Origin: Liolophura sinensis
Lineage: Eukaryota > Mollusca > Polyplacophora > Chitonida > Chitonidae
DNA: 64,000 nt
Assembly (NCBI RefSeq): GCF_032854445.1
Contig: NC_088307.1
Coordinates: 18,476,001-18,540,000 of the forward strand
Direction: 5' to 3'
Part shown: in pieces, positions 35,201 through 44,690 of the stretch
Layout of the letters: each line of letters starts with the position of its first letter
Position numbering within the stretch: the stretch's first letter is position 1
The notes under the pieces: model-generated
What the model saw: the letters and a program-made list of their open reading frames with translations, nothing else
Told to the model about the DNA's origin: nothing
The model's database searches: none
Made by a program: the position numbers and the translations under genes

Positions 35201-35403
35201 ATGAGGCCATTTACGTCCACACAGTGCTCGCCCCTGACTGCCTGAAGGACTTCCCCAAACTAAGGGCTTTCATGAAGCGATTCGAAGAATTGAAGGGTGT
35301 GAAAGAATACATCAAGTCGAAGGAACATTTGAAAGAACCTATCTGTTCAAGAGCTTCCTACTTCTCAAACGGAAACGATGAGGAACCCGAAGAAAAAAAG
35401 TAG
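26199..35403 (+). CDS. GSTM: Mu-class glutathione S-transferase, seven exons
   Basis: Exons 26199-26231, 30200-30275, 31252-31316, 31770-31857, 32589-32689, 33882-33980 and 35176-35403 join without frame breaks to 229 residues; mammalian Mu GSTs have about 218. The cytosolic dimer conjugates glutathione to electrophiles. Visible active-site features are Tyr6 in GYWPIRG (thiolate stabilisation), Trp45 and Lys49 in KSEWRNVK, cis-Pro60 in FPNLPYYL and Gln73-Ser74 in SQSKAILLYLARKH, all at the usual Mu positions. The C-terminal helical domain (about 88-229) includes LPLKLKLFEDFLG and FVGDKVNFADFNVYEA. The acidic C-terminal extension (NDEEPEEKK) is unusual. The exon 1 boundary after IRG matches the vertebrate Mu genes as I recall them. 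Introns carry SINEs and two large simple repeats. An alternative first exon may lie at 15149. Confidence 0.95.
26452..26480 (+). mobile_element. Isolated SINE 3' tail fragment
   Basis: Only GTGAAATATTCTTGAGTACG and GCGTAAA of the family tail remains, 220 bp after GST exon 1. Confidence 0.6.
26575..26827 (+). mobile_element. Family A SINE in GST intron 1
   Basis: Box A AGTGGCTCAATTGGTTAGTG, box B GAGTTCAAGTC, body, and tail TTCTTGAGTACGTCGTAAAA with (AAAT)n. A short deletion follows box B. Confidence 0.92.
27480..27745 (-). mobile_element. Family A SINE, reverse orientation, in GST intron 1
   Basis: Starts GATTGGTGTTTCACGCCGTA and continues through a reversed body to box B complement ACTTGAATTC and TTGTGCAACGCTGGCGTGC. 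Confidence 0.88.
27960..28110 (+). mobile_element. Family B SINE 3' part
   Basis: CTGACTGGTTTCCTCCTCC, ATAAAACTGACCGATCGTAT, and TTTTTGAGTATGGCG followed by AAATAAAT. It has the family B body next to an AAAT-type tail. Confidence 0.75.
28270..28542 (+). mobile_element. Family A SINE, divergent head
   Basis: TCCGTGGCCAAGTGGTAAGT as box A, GAGTTCAAGTTC as box B, a body with GGAGGGTCGAGGGTTTCC, and a tail CGGGAGTACGGTGTGAAAC. Confidence 0.85.
29190..29290. repeat. Pentanucleotide (TTATA / TTACA)n microsatellite
   Basis: Alternating blocks of TTATA, TGTTA and CATTA pentamers. The blocks differ by one base, consistent with slippage after point mutation. Confidence 0.92.
29528..29772 (+). mobile_element. 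Family A SINE, divergent, in GST intron 1
   Basis: Head CCATGGCCGAGGGGTTAGC, box B GAGCTCGAGTTC, body GATGTTCGTAGATTTCCCC, tail CCAGTACGTCATAACACG. Confidence 0.82.
29898..30147 (+). mobile_element. Family A SINE ending 52 bp before GST exon 2
   Basis: GTGGTTAGCACGCCAGTGAG, then GATCGCTGTGGGTCCAAG, body, CTTGATTGCGGCGCAAAAC and AAATAAATAAAT. It sits close to the acceptor of exon 2, where branch-point and pyrimidine signals would be. Confidence 0.9.
30200..30275 (+). CDS. GSTM: GST exon 2
   Basis: After ttggttgcag it encodes YAQPIRYLMKYAGQ and FEEKLYHQKG; ends phase 1 at GGAC|gtaagt. Confidence 0.93.
30503..30646. repeat. Pentanucleotide (GATGT)n array with GTT interruptions
   Basis: About 28 units of GATGT with periodic TTGTG breaks in GST intron 2. 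The minus strand reads out as a repetitive Thr/Ser/His frame that is not a gene. Confidence 0.95.
31252..31316 (+). CDS. GSTM: GST exon 3
   Basis: Encodes PPDFDKSEWRNVKDKLNLD and FPN, with the glutathione-contacting Trp and Lys. Donor AAT|gtaagc. Confidence 0.93.
31770..31857 (+). CDS. GSTM: GST exon 4
   Basis: Encodes LPYYLDEKEGVRLSQSKA and ILLYLARKHKL, with cis-Pro and the Gln-Ser pair. Donor TTAG|gtcagt. Confidence 0.93.
32405..32555 (+). mobile_element. Family B SINE 3' part in GST intron 4
   Basis: CCGGTTTACCTTTGGCATTC, CTCATAAAAGTGACCGTCAT, a CATTCTTCAGTATGAC tail and (CAAT)n/(GATC)n end, finishing 33 bp before exon 5. Confidence 0.8.
32589..32689 (+). CDS. GSTM: GST exon 5
   Basis: Encodes VATKEEDIQRQDVVFFESID through TYQPSF. 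Donor TTT|gtaaga. Confidence 0.9.
32775..32840 (-). mobile_element. Family A SINE tail fragment
   Basis: TTTATTTGATTGATTGGTG, TTTTACACCGTACTAGAGAA and TATTTCAATTATAGGAC; only the 3' end in reverse. Confidence 0.7.
33258..33800. repeat. 36-bp minisatellite in GST intron 5, about 15 copies
   Basis: Unit TTTGATACTGCTGGTGATCT plus CGCCTTGGTGTATAGC. The period is 12 codons, so several frames are open on both strands (plus AGDLALVYSFDT; minus KARSPAVSKLYT). It ends about 80 bp before exon 6. Confidence 0.96.
33882..33980 (+). CDS. GSTM: GST exon 6
   Basis: Encodes LEMREDYVAKDLPLKLKLFE through FFVGDK; phase 0 at both ends. Its frame stays open upstream into the intron and part of the minisatellite. 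Confidence 0.93.
34160..34440 (+). mobile_element. Probable family C SINE, degraded, in GST intron 6
   Basis: Shares GTTATGTCGGGTGTCTTTGG, CATGCGCGCCACTGAGGC and AGCACTACG with the better copies at 36756 and 55672. A box B-like GGTTCAGCTCGATCC lies upstream. Confidence 0.55.
35176..35403 (+). CDS. GSTM: GST exon 7 and stop
   Basis: Encodes VNFADFNVYEAIYVHTVLAP, the last helices, and an acidic tail EEPEEKK; TAG at 35401-35403. Confidence 0.94.
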   Translation, partial: VNFADFNVYEAIYVHTVLAPDCLKDFPKLRAFMKRFEELKGVKEYIKSKEHLKEPICSRASYFSNGNDEEPEEKK

Positions 35404-36132
35404 TGTTGTGAAAGAACCTAAGTTGGTTCACTAAGTATGTTCATTTAAATGTAAATGTGTGATGACTGTAAATTGGATACGTTGTGAAGCTTCGACATTT
35501 AAAAGAAACATTTGGGACAACATGCGTTCTTTTCTACTGCTGTACAAGTAGCTAACTCACAGGTTCCGTTTAAAGTAACATTGTCGTCCATTTTGTACCA
35601 CTAAAGTAGGTGATTTAGAAACGTAATTAAACATGAATAAGAACCTTAATGTATTCTATTCGTTGTGTATTGAAAGAATAATAGAAGGGAAGGAAATCAG
35701 AATGTAGGTCTCGAGTGTTTTTTAAAAAAAATTCAAATCACTGAAAAGCAAGCTGCAATGTCTTGCTTATATTGTAATAGCGACTATTGACCTTGATGTT
35801 TATTTCTGTATTGTACAAATTAGCACAATGCTAGATATTGTATTTCGTTATGTATTGTAGATAAAGTCCACTCCAAACCTTCTTAAAGCCCCGCAGGACT
35901 TTTAAAACGAGATATTAAGATTCGGGTGTACAATATACATGCACACAGTTGTATATGTACTTCTTGTTCCATCTGATTTGAACACGTCACTTCCTTTCTT
36001 GCCATTTATCCAGAACTTCCTTCTTTCTAATTTTGAAGATGTACATGTCAATCTGTCAGTCTTACAAAAGCAGTTTACTGGCAATTTGTAAGCTTTGTAA
36101 ATTTGTAAGCTATGTAAACTTTCTGTCTTCCG

Positions 36133-36138
36133 AATAAA
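36133..36138 (+). terminator. Candidate GST poly(A) signal
   Basis: AATAAA about 730 bp after the GST stop, followed by T- and GT-rich sequence. No better hexamer was seen between the stop and this site. Confidence 0.4.
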
Positions 36139-36485
36139 GGAAATCAAATGTGAGAGCTTTTTCTGTGTACATGGCATTGGCGTTGCAGGGTTAGTAATAG
36201 TTTGAGTACATATTCCAATGCACATTATACGATTACTTTCAACGAATGCTGATGAAAGAACTTATTTCATGTTAAAAATGATAGTATATGGTATGTGGAT
36301 AAATTACATATACGCATGCGTCAAAACAGGGATTATGTTATGAGATGTAAGTCAAGATCATCAACCCTTGGCCAAGGTGCATGGTCAAGAGTTCAACTCA
36401 AACTCAAGTGGCTGATTTTAAACCAGTGACGAGTGTCTAATAAACAGCAAGTATAACATCACATCACGCTTTTCTTTTATGTAGA

Positions 36486-36751
36486 CGGGGCTTCCATGGA
36501 CGAAGGGATTAGCCAGCGCGGTGCAATGACCCAGGAGCCTCCCACCAATGCGGTCGCTGTGAGTTCAAATCCAGCTCATGATGGCTACCTCCCCGGCCGT
36601 ACGCGGGATGGTCTGCCAGCAACCTGCGGATAGTTGTGGGTTTCATCCGGGCTTTGCCCCGGTTTTCTCTCACCAAAATGCTGGCCGCCGGCGTATGAAA
36701 CATTTTTGAGTACGGGGTAAAAACATCCATCAAATAAATAAATAAATTTTA
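36486..36751 (+). mobile_element. Family A SINE
   Basis: Head CCATGGACGAAGGGATTAGC, box B GAGTTCAAATCC, body with GATAGTTGTGGGTTTCATCC, tail TTTTTGAGTACGGGGTAAAA and (AAAT)n. Confidence 0.9.
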
Positions 36752-36755
36752 TCTG

Positions 36756-37045
36756 GACCGCCTCGGTAGGCTAATGGTTAGAGCGTCCACCTCGAAGTCC
36801 AAAGACATTAAAGACGGTACTTACTGCTGCCTTGACTGCGTTGGCGCTCGACACTGAGAGGTTAGAGCTAGGAAATATTACTGGTCGGCCAGGTGTCAGG
36901 ATGGTGTGATTGCATGGGTGTCATGTCTGGTATCTTCGGCATGATTTGTCAGTGGTGGCAGCACGGACGCGCTCCGAAGCAAGAAGACACAACATATGAA
37001 CACACACCTAATGACTCCTCGTCGTCATCTGACTAAAACATTGGT
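36756..37045 (+). mobile_element. Family C SINE, full-length copy directly after a family A copy
   Basis: tRNA-like head CCTCGGTAGGCTAATGGTTA then GAGCGTCCACCTCGAAG; body GGGTGTCATGTCTGGTATCT, TCGGCATGATTTGTCAGTGG, CAGCACGGAC; end TCATCTGACTAAAACATTGG. It starts five bases after the neighbouring SINE tail, suggesting insertion into or next to that A-rich end. Confidence 0.85.
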
Positions 37046-37639
37046 AAGTCACGTGCGGTTCTATCTTCCAGGTCCCGTCCATTTTTCTTTGACAATGCAG
37101 TGATGTGCGCAAACTCCTCTTCTTATAGAAGGAACAGCCTTATAAACTGGTTTGTTAGGTTTAACCGGTTGTTTCCTACATTCTCTGTCAATTTTCCTTT
37201 GACTGCTCACTCAGCTCCCTTATTCAAACTAAAAATTTAAAAGCAATCTAGAATTTATTACTGACATTATACTGCGTCATATTCAACATAATATCTTGTT
37301 AGTCTAACACAATTTTTATGTTCAGTTAATAGAATATATCTAACAGAATGGCTATATTTAACAGAATAATCTGTTGCAATAACATGACGCATTCTTTTGT
37401 ATCACTCACTCAACCGACATTCTGTTAAATTTAAATTATTATTTTGTTTTGGAGAGTTATTTGGTCCTTGAACCGGTAGTCCCACCCATGCATCGATTCC
37501 ACCAGTTTAACGACATTGCATGGGATGGTCAGAAACATATGACGTCGCATGTAGTGGAGAAAACATAACGTTTTCATAGTAAGTTATTATTTGTTCTTTG
37601 TTTGGAGGTTCTGAATGAACTCAAGTTTTGAAACCCCGG

Positions 37640-37738
37640 GATCAGCACAGTTTCCTCCCACCATAATGCTGGCCGCTGTCGTATAAGTGAAATATTCTTG
37701 AGTACGGCGTAAAAACACCAATACAATAAAGAAACAAA
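37640..37738 (+). mobile_element. Family A SINE, 3' third only
   Basis: TTTCCTCCCACCATAATGC, GCCGCTGTCGTATAAGTG, ATTCTTGAGTACGGCGTAAA, and an interrupted A-rich end. Confidence 0.9.
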
Positions 37739-38184
37739 TCAAAGTTTGAAAAAGTTATGATGCAACTCACTTTATACATTTTAGAAACTTTGATATCGAT
37801 TTTAACGGTAACATCAGCATATTTTGTCAAGCATAATTATATCAGTCATTTTAAACTAATATAATAACTTTACGCTGGCTTGGTTCGAACCTCCGACCTC
37901 ATGCACTGATTGCTGTAAACACAATGAGCATGAGGTAGTACTCATTAACCGATATAGATCACAGAGTTTGGAATTCGAACGTCAGTTCGCTGGAATACGT
38001 CACACATTGTCAGAAATATGTAAGACTTGCAGGCAATACTTAAGGCAACAAAATATATACAGATTAACCTTTAGGTCATTAAAGTCAAAACTGAGTGTGC
38101 TTTGTGGAAGGCTTTGTTGAGAGCAGGAAGTTTCAGCAAAAGGTAGGTGTATAACGCATAGAAGCTATTGGGTAGAAATTGTGG

Positions 38185-38870
38185 CAGCTGACAACCGACC
38201 GTGCAATAAGAACCAGCATCTATAATAACATAAGGGATACACAAAAAATATACCCATATGTGCAAACCTACAAGACACGAATGGATGGACAGCACAACTG
38301 CCAGCCGTTTTTCTCGGGGAGTCCCAAAGTCACTTCCAGTGCTAACCTAAAAGACAAGAATGGACAGAAAGCACAACTACCAGCAGGTCTTCTCGGGGAA
38401 TCCCCCAAATCACTCCCCTCCACCCCCCCTCCCCCGGCCAAACCTACAAGACAAGAACGGACGGAAAGCACAACTGTCAGTCGTCTTCTCACGGAATCTC
38501 CAAACTCTCTTCGCCGCGCAAACGTACAAGAAAACATAGTTTTCATAAAACCTAAAACATAAAAGAAAACATAGAATCACGGGATTCCACGTGAAGGCGA
38601 CTGTCTGCTATGCTTTCCGTCCGTTCTTGTCATATAGGTTTGCATTGAGAAGTGACTTTGGGGATACCCCGAGAAGGCGGATGCCGTTGTGCTTTCCCCG
38701 CTTTCTTCTCTTGTAGATTTGCACCGAGAAGTGACTTCGGGGATTCTTCAAGAAGACGACTGGCAGTTGTACTGTCCGTTGTGTTGTAGGTTTGCACATA
38801 TGGGTATAGTCTTTGTGCATACCTTGTGTTGTTATAGTTGATGGTTCTTGTTGCTTGGTCGGTTGTCAGC
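38185..38870. mobile_element. Fold-back element with long inverted arms built of ~80-bp tandem units
   Basis: The left arm (38185-38560) begins CAGCTGACAACCGACC. The right arm (38590-38870) ends as its inverse, GGTCGGTTGTCAGCT. CATATGTGCAAACCTACAA and TTGTAGGTTTGCACATATG also pair. Inside each arm a unit of about 80 bp (ACAAGAACGGACGGAAAGC, ACAACTGCCAGTCGTC, TTCTCGGGGAATCCCC, AAGTCACTTC) occurs about three times. The spacer is about 30 bp. No protein is encoded. The architecture resembles fold-back transposons, whose inverted repeats contain tandem repeats. Confidence 0.8.
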
Positions 38871-39065
38871 TAACACACTCTGGCTATGTCCTGGTGATTG
38901 TTGTTGTTGTTATAGCTGTTACTTGCATGTTTTGTTTTTCTGTCATCTTTTGCTTGTACAATACTGTTGCATGTGGATATATTCTCAGGCTGATAAATTT
39001 AGTTAGAACATGGAGGTATATTGTTGTGCATCCCATGCTATAGAAGAATATTAGGAATAGTTTGG

Positions 39066-39227
39066 TATTTATTCATTTATTTATTTATTTATTTTGGGGA
39101 TACCCGTGACCATCCACAGGTTGCTGAGAGACCTCCGCACGTACGATTAGAGAGGAAAACAGCATGGGCTGGACGTCACAGCGGTCGAGAGGCTCCTGGG
39201 TCATGTGCTGAGCTAACACGCTAACTT
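39066..39227 (-). mobile_element. Family A SINE, reverse, with internal deletion
   Basis: (ATTT)n is joined directly to GGGGATACCCGTGACCATCC, so the 3' tail core is deleted. The remainder reaches GGCTCCTGGGTCATG. Confidence 0.82.
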
Positions 39228-39566
39228 TAATCTTCATAGTTGAAGATTAAACTGCCCCAAATCTTAATGTATACGATTGATTTAACTTCAACCACATGTA
39301 TGTCTCGCACAATATTCTGTTTTTCATTCCCATAGTGTTCACATAAAATCTGTAGGCTAGTGGTTACCTATACACATTCTCTAAAAAATAATCTTAAACT
39401 TAACATTTTTGTTTTATTCTGCAGCAGATTATTCTGTCAAATATAGCACACATATTCTGCTAACTGCTAACAACTGAAGTTAATTGGTAATTAAAGACAA
39501 ACACGACGTGTTGATTACATCATAGTAATATAATAACAAAATACGCTCTAACATCACTTAAATTAC

Positions 39567-39570
<4 letters not shown>

Positions 39571-39608
<38 letters not shown>
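39571..39608. repeat. (TA)n microsatellite
   Basis: About 19 uninterrupted TA repeats. Confidence 0.97.
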
Positions 39609-39612
<4 letters not shown>

Positions 39613-39760
39613 CGGTATTATTTCTTGTCGTCCGTCAATAAGTGCAGGTAATGAGCGCAATGAATCGGAAAAAATCGTCTTTATTCATAGTTCAGTGCCA
39701 GGCGGGCGAGGTACAAGTGTCGACGATTATCCTGTGTGAAATTAATCCTCATGATTCGGT

Positions 39761-40063
39761 TGCGGAATGTAACTCTCTGTATCGAGCAACACGAGGTCTT
39801 TGGGAGAGTTACGGAGAATAACTGCTTCTAATGTTGTCGGATCGACGATAAGCCACATTTATCGCGCATCTTCCCCTCGGGCTTTAACTCTTCCCTACGG
39901 TGTACATCGGTTGACATTGATTTACTCTTCGGAAGATTTAACGCGCGCATGAAGATACTGTAAATGTGCTTACCATCGATCCTACACATTAGAAGCAGTT
40001 AAATATTCACCGTAACTCTAACACTTTGTGTTGCTCGGTACAGAGAGTTACATTCCGCAACTA
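39761..40063. mobile_element. MITE-like element with ~100-bp terminal inverted repeats
   Basis: The left end, GTTGCGGAATGTAACTCTCT through GTTACGG..ACTGCTTCTAATG and CACATTTA, is mirrored at the right by TAAATGTG, CATTAGAAGCAGT and AGAGAGTTACATTCCGCAAC. The arms are about 100 bp with few mismatches, the centre about 100 bp, and there is no ORF. I could not settle a target-site duplication by eye. Confidence 0.85.
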
Positions 40064-42299
40064 CGGGCATGCATATAATCTGCAGACTGAGGAGACTCCG
40101 TGTTCTTGGCAGCAGTCAAAATGGGCGGGAGAAAATATGAGGGTTGGAAGTCAGTGTGTAAACTATTTTTACACGAGACTAAAATCGATTTGTCAGAAAC
40201 TATTAAACGTTTATAATCCGTCAAGACATTTCCACATGTTAAGTCTGTTTTGACTTCATGTATATTAACCCGATGGTTAAATATTGTTGACAATATTTTA
40301 TCACGGAACCTCTCCAGAGCCTCGTACACAAGTGTATATTACTGTGCAATTTCCCTGACCCCCAACCTGTACCTACATGTACGTTACCGCATTGTAAGGC
40401 TTTAAATGTACTGAGAAACAGTGGTATATATTGTTAAGCTCTTGACTTAAACTGATTTGCATTTCACGTCAACTTTAGAATCCCGCCATTTTTTTTTTAA
40501 CAAGTTCCCAACGTGTGAGAATTGCTGCATAGCTCAAGATGACCTGCAGGGGACATGTAATTTCTGTCATCATGTGAGACTGCTCAGAACAGATGTCAGT
40601 ACACGGATGATACCTTGTTCTATCACACTGTTCTCAATTCTAGTTGTTGATTAGTGGTGATCACGGCCGAAACACAAAACAAGCCCCTTTGCATTATTAA
40701 GCCTCATGCAGGCTATGGTTGGGATGCTAATCCGCACCGCATGGGGTCCAGTCGGCGAGAGTGCGGTATCAAGACCTTCCCCAACCGGTCACACCTTTAC
40801 ATTTATTTATGGATTAAAATGAAGAAAGTATCAAGCGACAGTTGTTACAAACCTGTAAATTCCAAAACTGCCTCAAATCAGAAATTCTGTCAAACAGGCA
40901 AGCTAATGGCTGCATCACGGATTGTCTAAGTTTACAAGCTACTCTGCATCGGCGAATGCATTATATGGGGAACAGTGTTGTCCGTTTACAGACCTAGAAA
41001 TTAAATGTTGAAGCATTAAATGTGGTAAAGATTTGATTGACAAGTAAAAGTCGTCAAACTCCCTTAAAATACAGTAGAATATTTTCTAAACCTGACGCAG
41101 GTGTTGTTTTCGTTAAAAGATAGCCCAGACAGTTTCGACTCTACTTTTCTTAAAATAGCCATCACAAACCCAACGTGCATCGGTTGAACATTGTGTCCGC
41201 ATGTGTGGAACTGAATACCTTCCCATTACCAACTTCATATTGCAACAATTTTTAAACATTCTATTTGTGCAAGGCTCCTTCCATTCCATTTCACTTTCTG
41301 AGAACTCACCCTCATACATGTGCGTAAATGTCCTACAGGTACCTGACAGGGCAAAGACTTCAACATTAACCAATTAAATGAACTTATTTTGATTGGGCCG
41401 CCCTTTGGAATAATGAATGGTCACTACTGTGAAATCTCCCGCCAAATCTATACCAGCAGACGGGAGTATGATTTGACACGCTGTCACGGGCACAATGGTG
41501 AGTCTGTGGATATTCTGGAGACTTTGCTCATAACTTTGTTACAAAATCATTTCAGTAAAGCCAGTCATACAAATGTATTACAGTGATGTTCACCACACGT
41601 TAAATCTATTTACCGAGGAAAGAACTGAAAACAATTACCAAAGCAACACGTGGTACGATCGGGTGTATGCTGTGTGACTGGTTTCCCAAACAATGTTGGA
41701 ACTTCAAAGGCTATTTTCAGAGCTGTACGAAGTTGCGATTTGTACATCAGTACATCGGTTGTTTATAATTGAATACACGCAGTTAAAGACTGACAACTCC
41801 TCACCGAAATTTCCACACGATCTTCCATTGTTAGATCATTGGAGCCTGCATTTGTAAGGTGTGAAGACATATGTAATGTTCTGATGCAAACAAACTCGGT
41901 GAAAATGGATTTTCTTATGACAGCAAACCTGTAATGCCGATCTAATTTCGGTAAGTCGGAGCGGTAGTGTCCATGTTAAAAAAATGCTTTGTTCAACTTA
42001 CGGAAAGGTAAAAAAACAACGAAACAAAAAGACGCCCCCTCCCCTTTTCCTTCCCACCCGATCACCATCTTGCAAAGCCCTCCTGAGGTGTACCAAGTTG
42101 TGTTTAAGGCGACATTTCTCGTTAAATCGTGAGTAAAGACAGGGCACGTATCTTTCCTTTCTTTCTCTGCTTGTGAGCCAAAACAAATGAGACCTATTAT
42201 CAGGTGATCAACAGATTTTTAGACAAGAGGAAAATCGTTTTATTCCGGTGCAATTCCAAAAACATAAAATTTTTGATTGGTTTTGGTGGCGTATTCACA
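40064..42299. other. Intergenic stretch with no recognised feature
   Basis: Short open frames occur on both strands, but none shows family similarity, paired splice signals or a codon pattern I could support. No SINE or tandem repeat stands out. Confidence 0.5.
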
Positions 42300-42456
42300 C
42301 ATACCGGACCTGGGAAGGTCTGTCAACAGCTTGCGGATGGTCCTGGGTTTTCCTCAGGCTCTGCTCGATTTCCCCCCACCATAATGCTGGCCGCGGCCAT
42401 ATAAGTGAAATATTTTTGAGTACAGCGTAAAACACCAATCAAATAAACAAATAAAT
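42300..42456 (+). mobile_element. Family A SINE, 5'-truncated
   Basis: Begins TACCGGACCTGGGAAGGTC; body GATGGTCCTGGGTTTTCC; tail TTTTTGAGTACAGCGTAAAA and AAATAAACAAATAAAT. Confidence 0.9.
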
Positions 42457-43664
42457 ATTCACACATATACCGGCCTCAGCGGTCCGTTGAAAATTGCTGA
42501 AGACTGACCATTTGTTGGGTGTTTCCACTGTAAAGGGCTGCAAGTTATCTGATCTCTTAAGTCAACGGGAAGCATTTGATTGCCTCTAAAACCTTGGCGC
42601 CCCAGCTCTGCACATCTCTTCCCGAGTCGATGTCAAGTGGCAACATGTGGAGGCAAGACTGATGCTGAGTAAGCACTGAAAAGCATAACCCATCCCCCCC
42701 CCCCCCCCCCTACACACACATCTCATACGGACGTCTCCTTGTCATAAAGCCTCAAATCCTGTCCGAAATTCGGGAAGAAGTACGGCATATGTCAACCAAA
42801 AGGGCACCACAGTTTGTAACCATCGGAATGTATATCCATATTTGACAGAGACCTTAGAAACCTCAATGAAAACAATCTAGCAAATCTATGAACGAGACAT
42901 TCCAATCATAAACACTACGCCGTGTATGTAGTGGACCTAAAAGCTTTGTTGCTTTTGAAGTTACTGCAGCAGTGACCAGTCTTCTTCAACACTGAAACAA
43001 TTAGTGACGACATTCAGTCGATTGATTGTGAGGGATAGCAGCGCGGAGAATAGAGAAATCTCAATAGTAGATGTACTAAAACAGTATATGTATTTGAGCG
43101 TCTTGTTCTTCAGTGGGACGTTTGGAGTTTTCACGAATCTACATACAATGACTCCTGAATTTTTTGCCAATTGCACAACAGTACTTTTTGGAAAATGAAT
43201 GTGCTTCCTGTATTTTTAGCTAGCCTGGTTTTTCTTAGCTCAACTTTACATACGCGAGACTATAAAGCTTGTAGGTACAAAATCGTTATCTGCGCCTCAG
43301 GGTTAAAATCCCATTATACCCGTCTCAACACGCGGACAACTTATAACAATCTAACGTAACAGCGGAAACTACAGCAGTTTAAATGTTCCTTTATTATTCC
43401 AGACTGAGAAGAGCTTTACTGAGCATGATCCCTACTACATTTCAATCACTTTCACTTGATGTATAACACAGGATATACACTGTTCTTTCGTTATAAAAAA
43501 TGTAGGAAATATGCGCCCCTATGTTAATGGAAATAAGCTATCATATAAAACAAGATAGGTAAACTGAAGTGTTTACCAAATATTAAGTGTACACACTGCA
43601 TCTCACACTTCTTTATCACGTCACAGATGGATACTGCCTGAAGAGCACCCTTATGATCACTCTA

Positions 43665-43791
43665 AACCTGCGGATGGTGCTGAGTTTCCGCCGGTCTCTG
43701 CACGGTTTCCTCCCACCATAATGCTGGCCCCCATCGTATAAGTGAAATTTTCTTGAGTTCAGCGTAAAAAACAATCAAATAAATAAATATA
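43665..43791 (+). mobile_element. Family A SINE, 3' half
   Basis: AACCTGCGGATGGTGCTGAG, TTTCCTCCCACCATAATGC, TCTTGAGTTCAGCGTAAAA, and AAATAAATAAAT. Confidence 0.9.
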
Positions 43792-43829
43792 ATTGCTGTA
43801 TATGCTATTTCTAATACAGTCCAGACAAT

Positions 43830-44520
43830 ATCATTATACAGAGCTGTACACACATATGCTAAATGTACATGTGATACAGCACACAAGACTATTTCTCATA
43901 CAGCACATAACGGTAAAAGGACACAGGACTCATGCTATTTCTCACACAGGACACATGCTATTTCTCACACAGGACACATGCTATTTCTCATACAGAACTA
44001 TTTCTCATACAGCACAGGGCTATTTCTCATATATCACACTGGACTACTTCTCGTACACATACTGTTTTTCATACAAGAGGATGTACCATTTCTCAAACAG
44101 CAGACAAGATTATTTCTCATACAACAGACAGGATTATTTCTCACACAGGACACATGCTATTTCTCATACAACATGGAGGACTATTTCTCATACAGCACAC
44201 AAGACTGTTTCCTATAAAACAGACTATTTCTCATAGAACAGACAGGACAATTTCCCATACAGCACACATGATGTTTCTCATATAACACACAGGACTATTT
44301 CTCATACAACCCACAGAACTATTTCTCATACAACCCACAGAACTATTTCTCATACAGCACACAGAGCTATTTCTCCTACAGCATGCATGATGCCTTCATA
44401 CAGTACACAGGGCTATTTCTTAGATATCAGATGTACTTTTTTCATACAGAAGAGGGGACTTTCTCACACAGAAGAGGAGGCTATTTCTCACACAGTATAC
44501 ACTAGCTATTTCTATTACAG
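43830..44520. repeat. Degenerate ~24-bp minisatellite just downstream of DARS2
   Basis: Many irregular copies of CTATTTCTCATACAGCACAC with AGGA spacers, period about 20-26. It ends at the DARS2 stop codon, so it falls in the DARS2 3' UTR or immediate 3' flank. Confidence 0.88.
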
Positions 44521-44529
44521 CACATTGTG

Positions 44530-44690
44530 CTATGTGTCCTTTATCTGTATGTGATACACATCCAACTCCTCCTGAGACACTACCGCCGGGGCTTTACTCA
44601 TTGGATCTTTGCCATCATGTGACTTGGGGAAGGCTATTACATCACGAATACTTGGAGTTCCGCACACTACGGCCATAAGACGATCCAGAC
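44530..44690 (-). CDS. DARS2: DARS2 last exon and stop
   Basis: After gtgttttcag it encodes [20 protein letters not shown] through [15 protein letters not shown] at 44532-44530. Confidence 0.94.

Noticed and set aside
36756-36830. Possible tRNA gene (GGCTAATGGTTAGAGCG)
   Set aside because: It is the head of a family C SINE that is repeated at 55672, with no acceptor stem.
41113-41373. 86-residue minus-strand frame with several cysteines
   Set aside because: No homologous family recognised, no flanking exon signals; length is within chance for this much DNA.
43662-43886. Small proteins with SLIRRRPALWWEETGQSP or YFTYTTAASIMVGGN motifs, repeated through the window
   Set aside because: These peptides are translations of the family A SINE in various frames, not genes.
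43793-44285. Frames rich in HTISHTAQ / SYRTAF repeats on the plus strand
   Set aside because: Derived from the degenerate 24-bp repeat next to the DARS2 stop.
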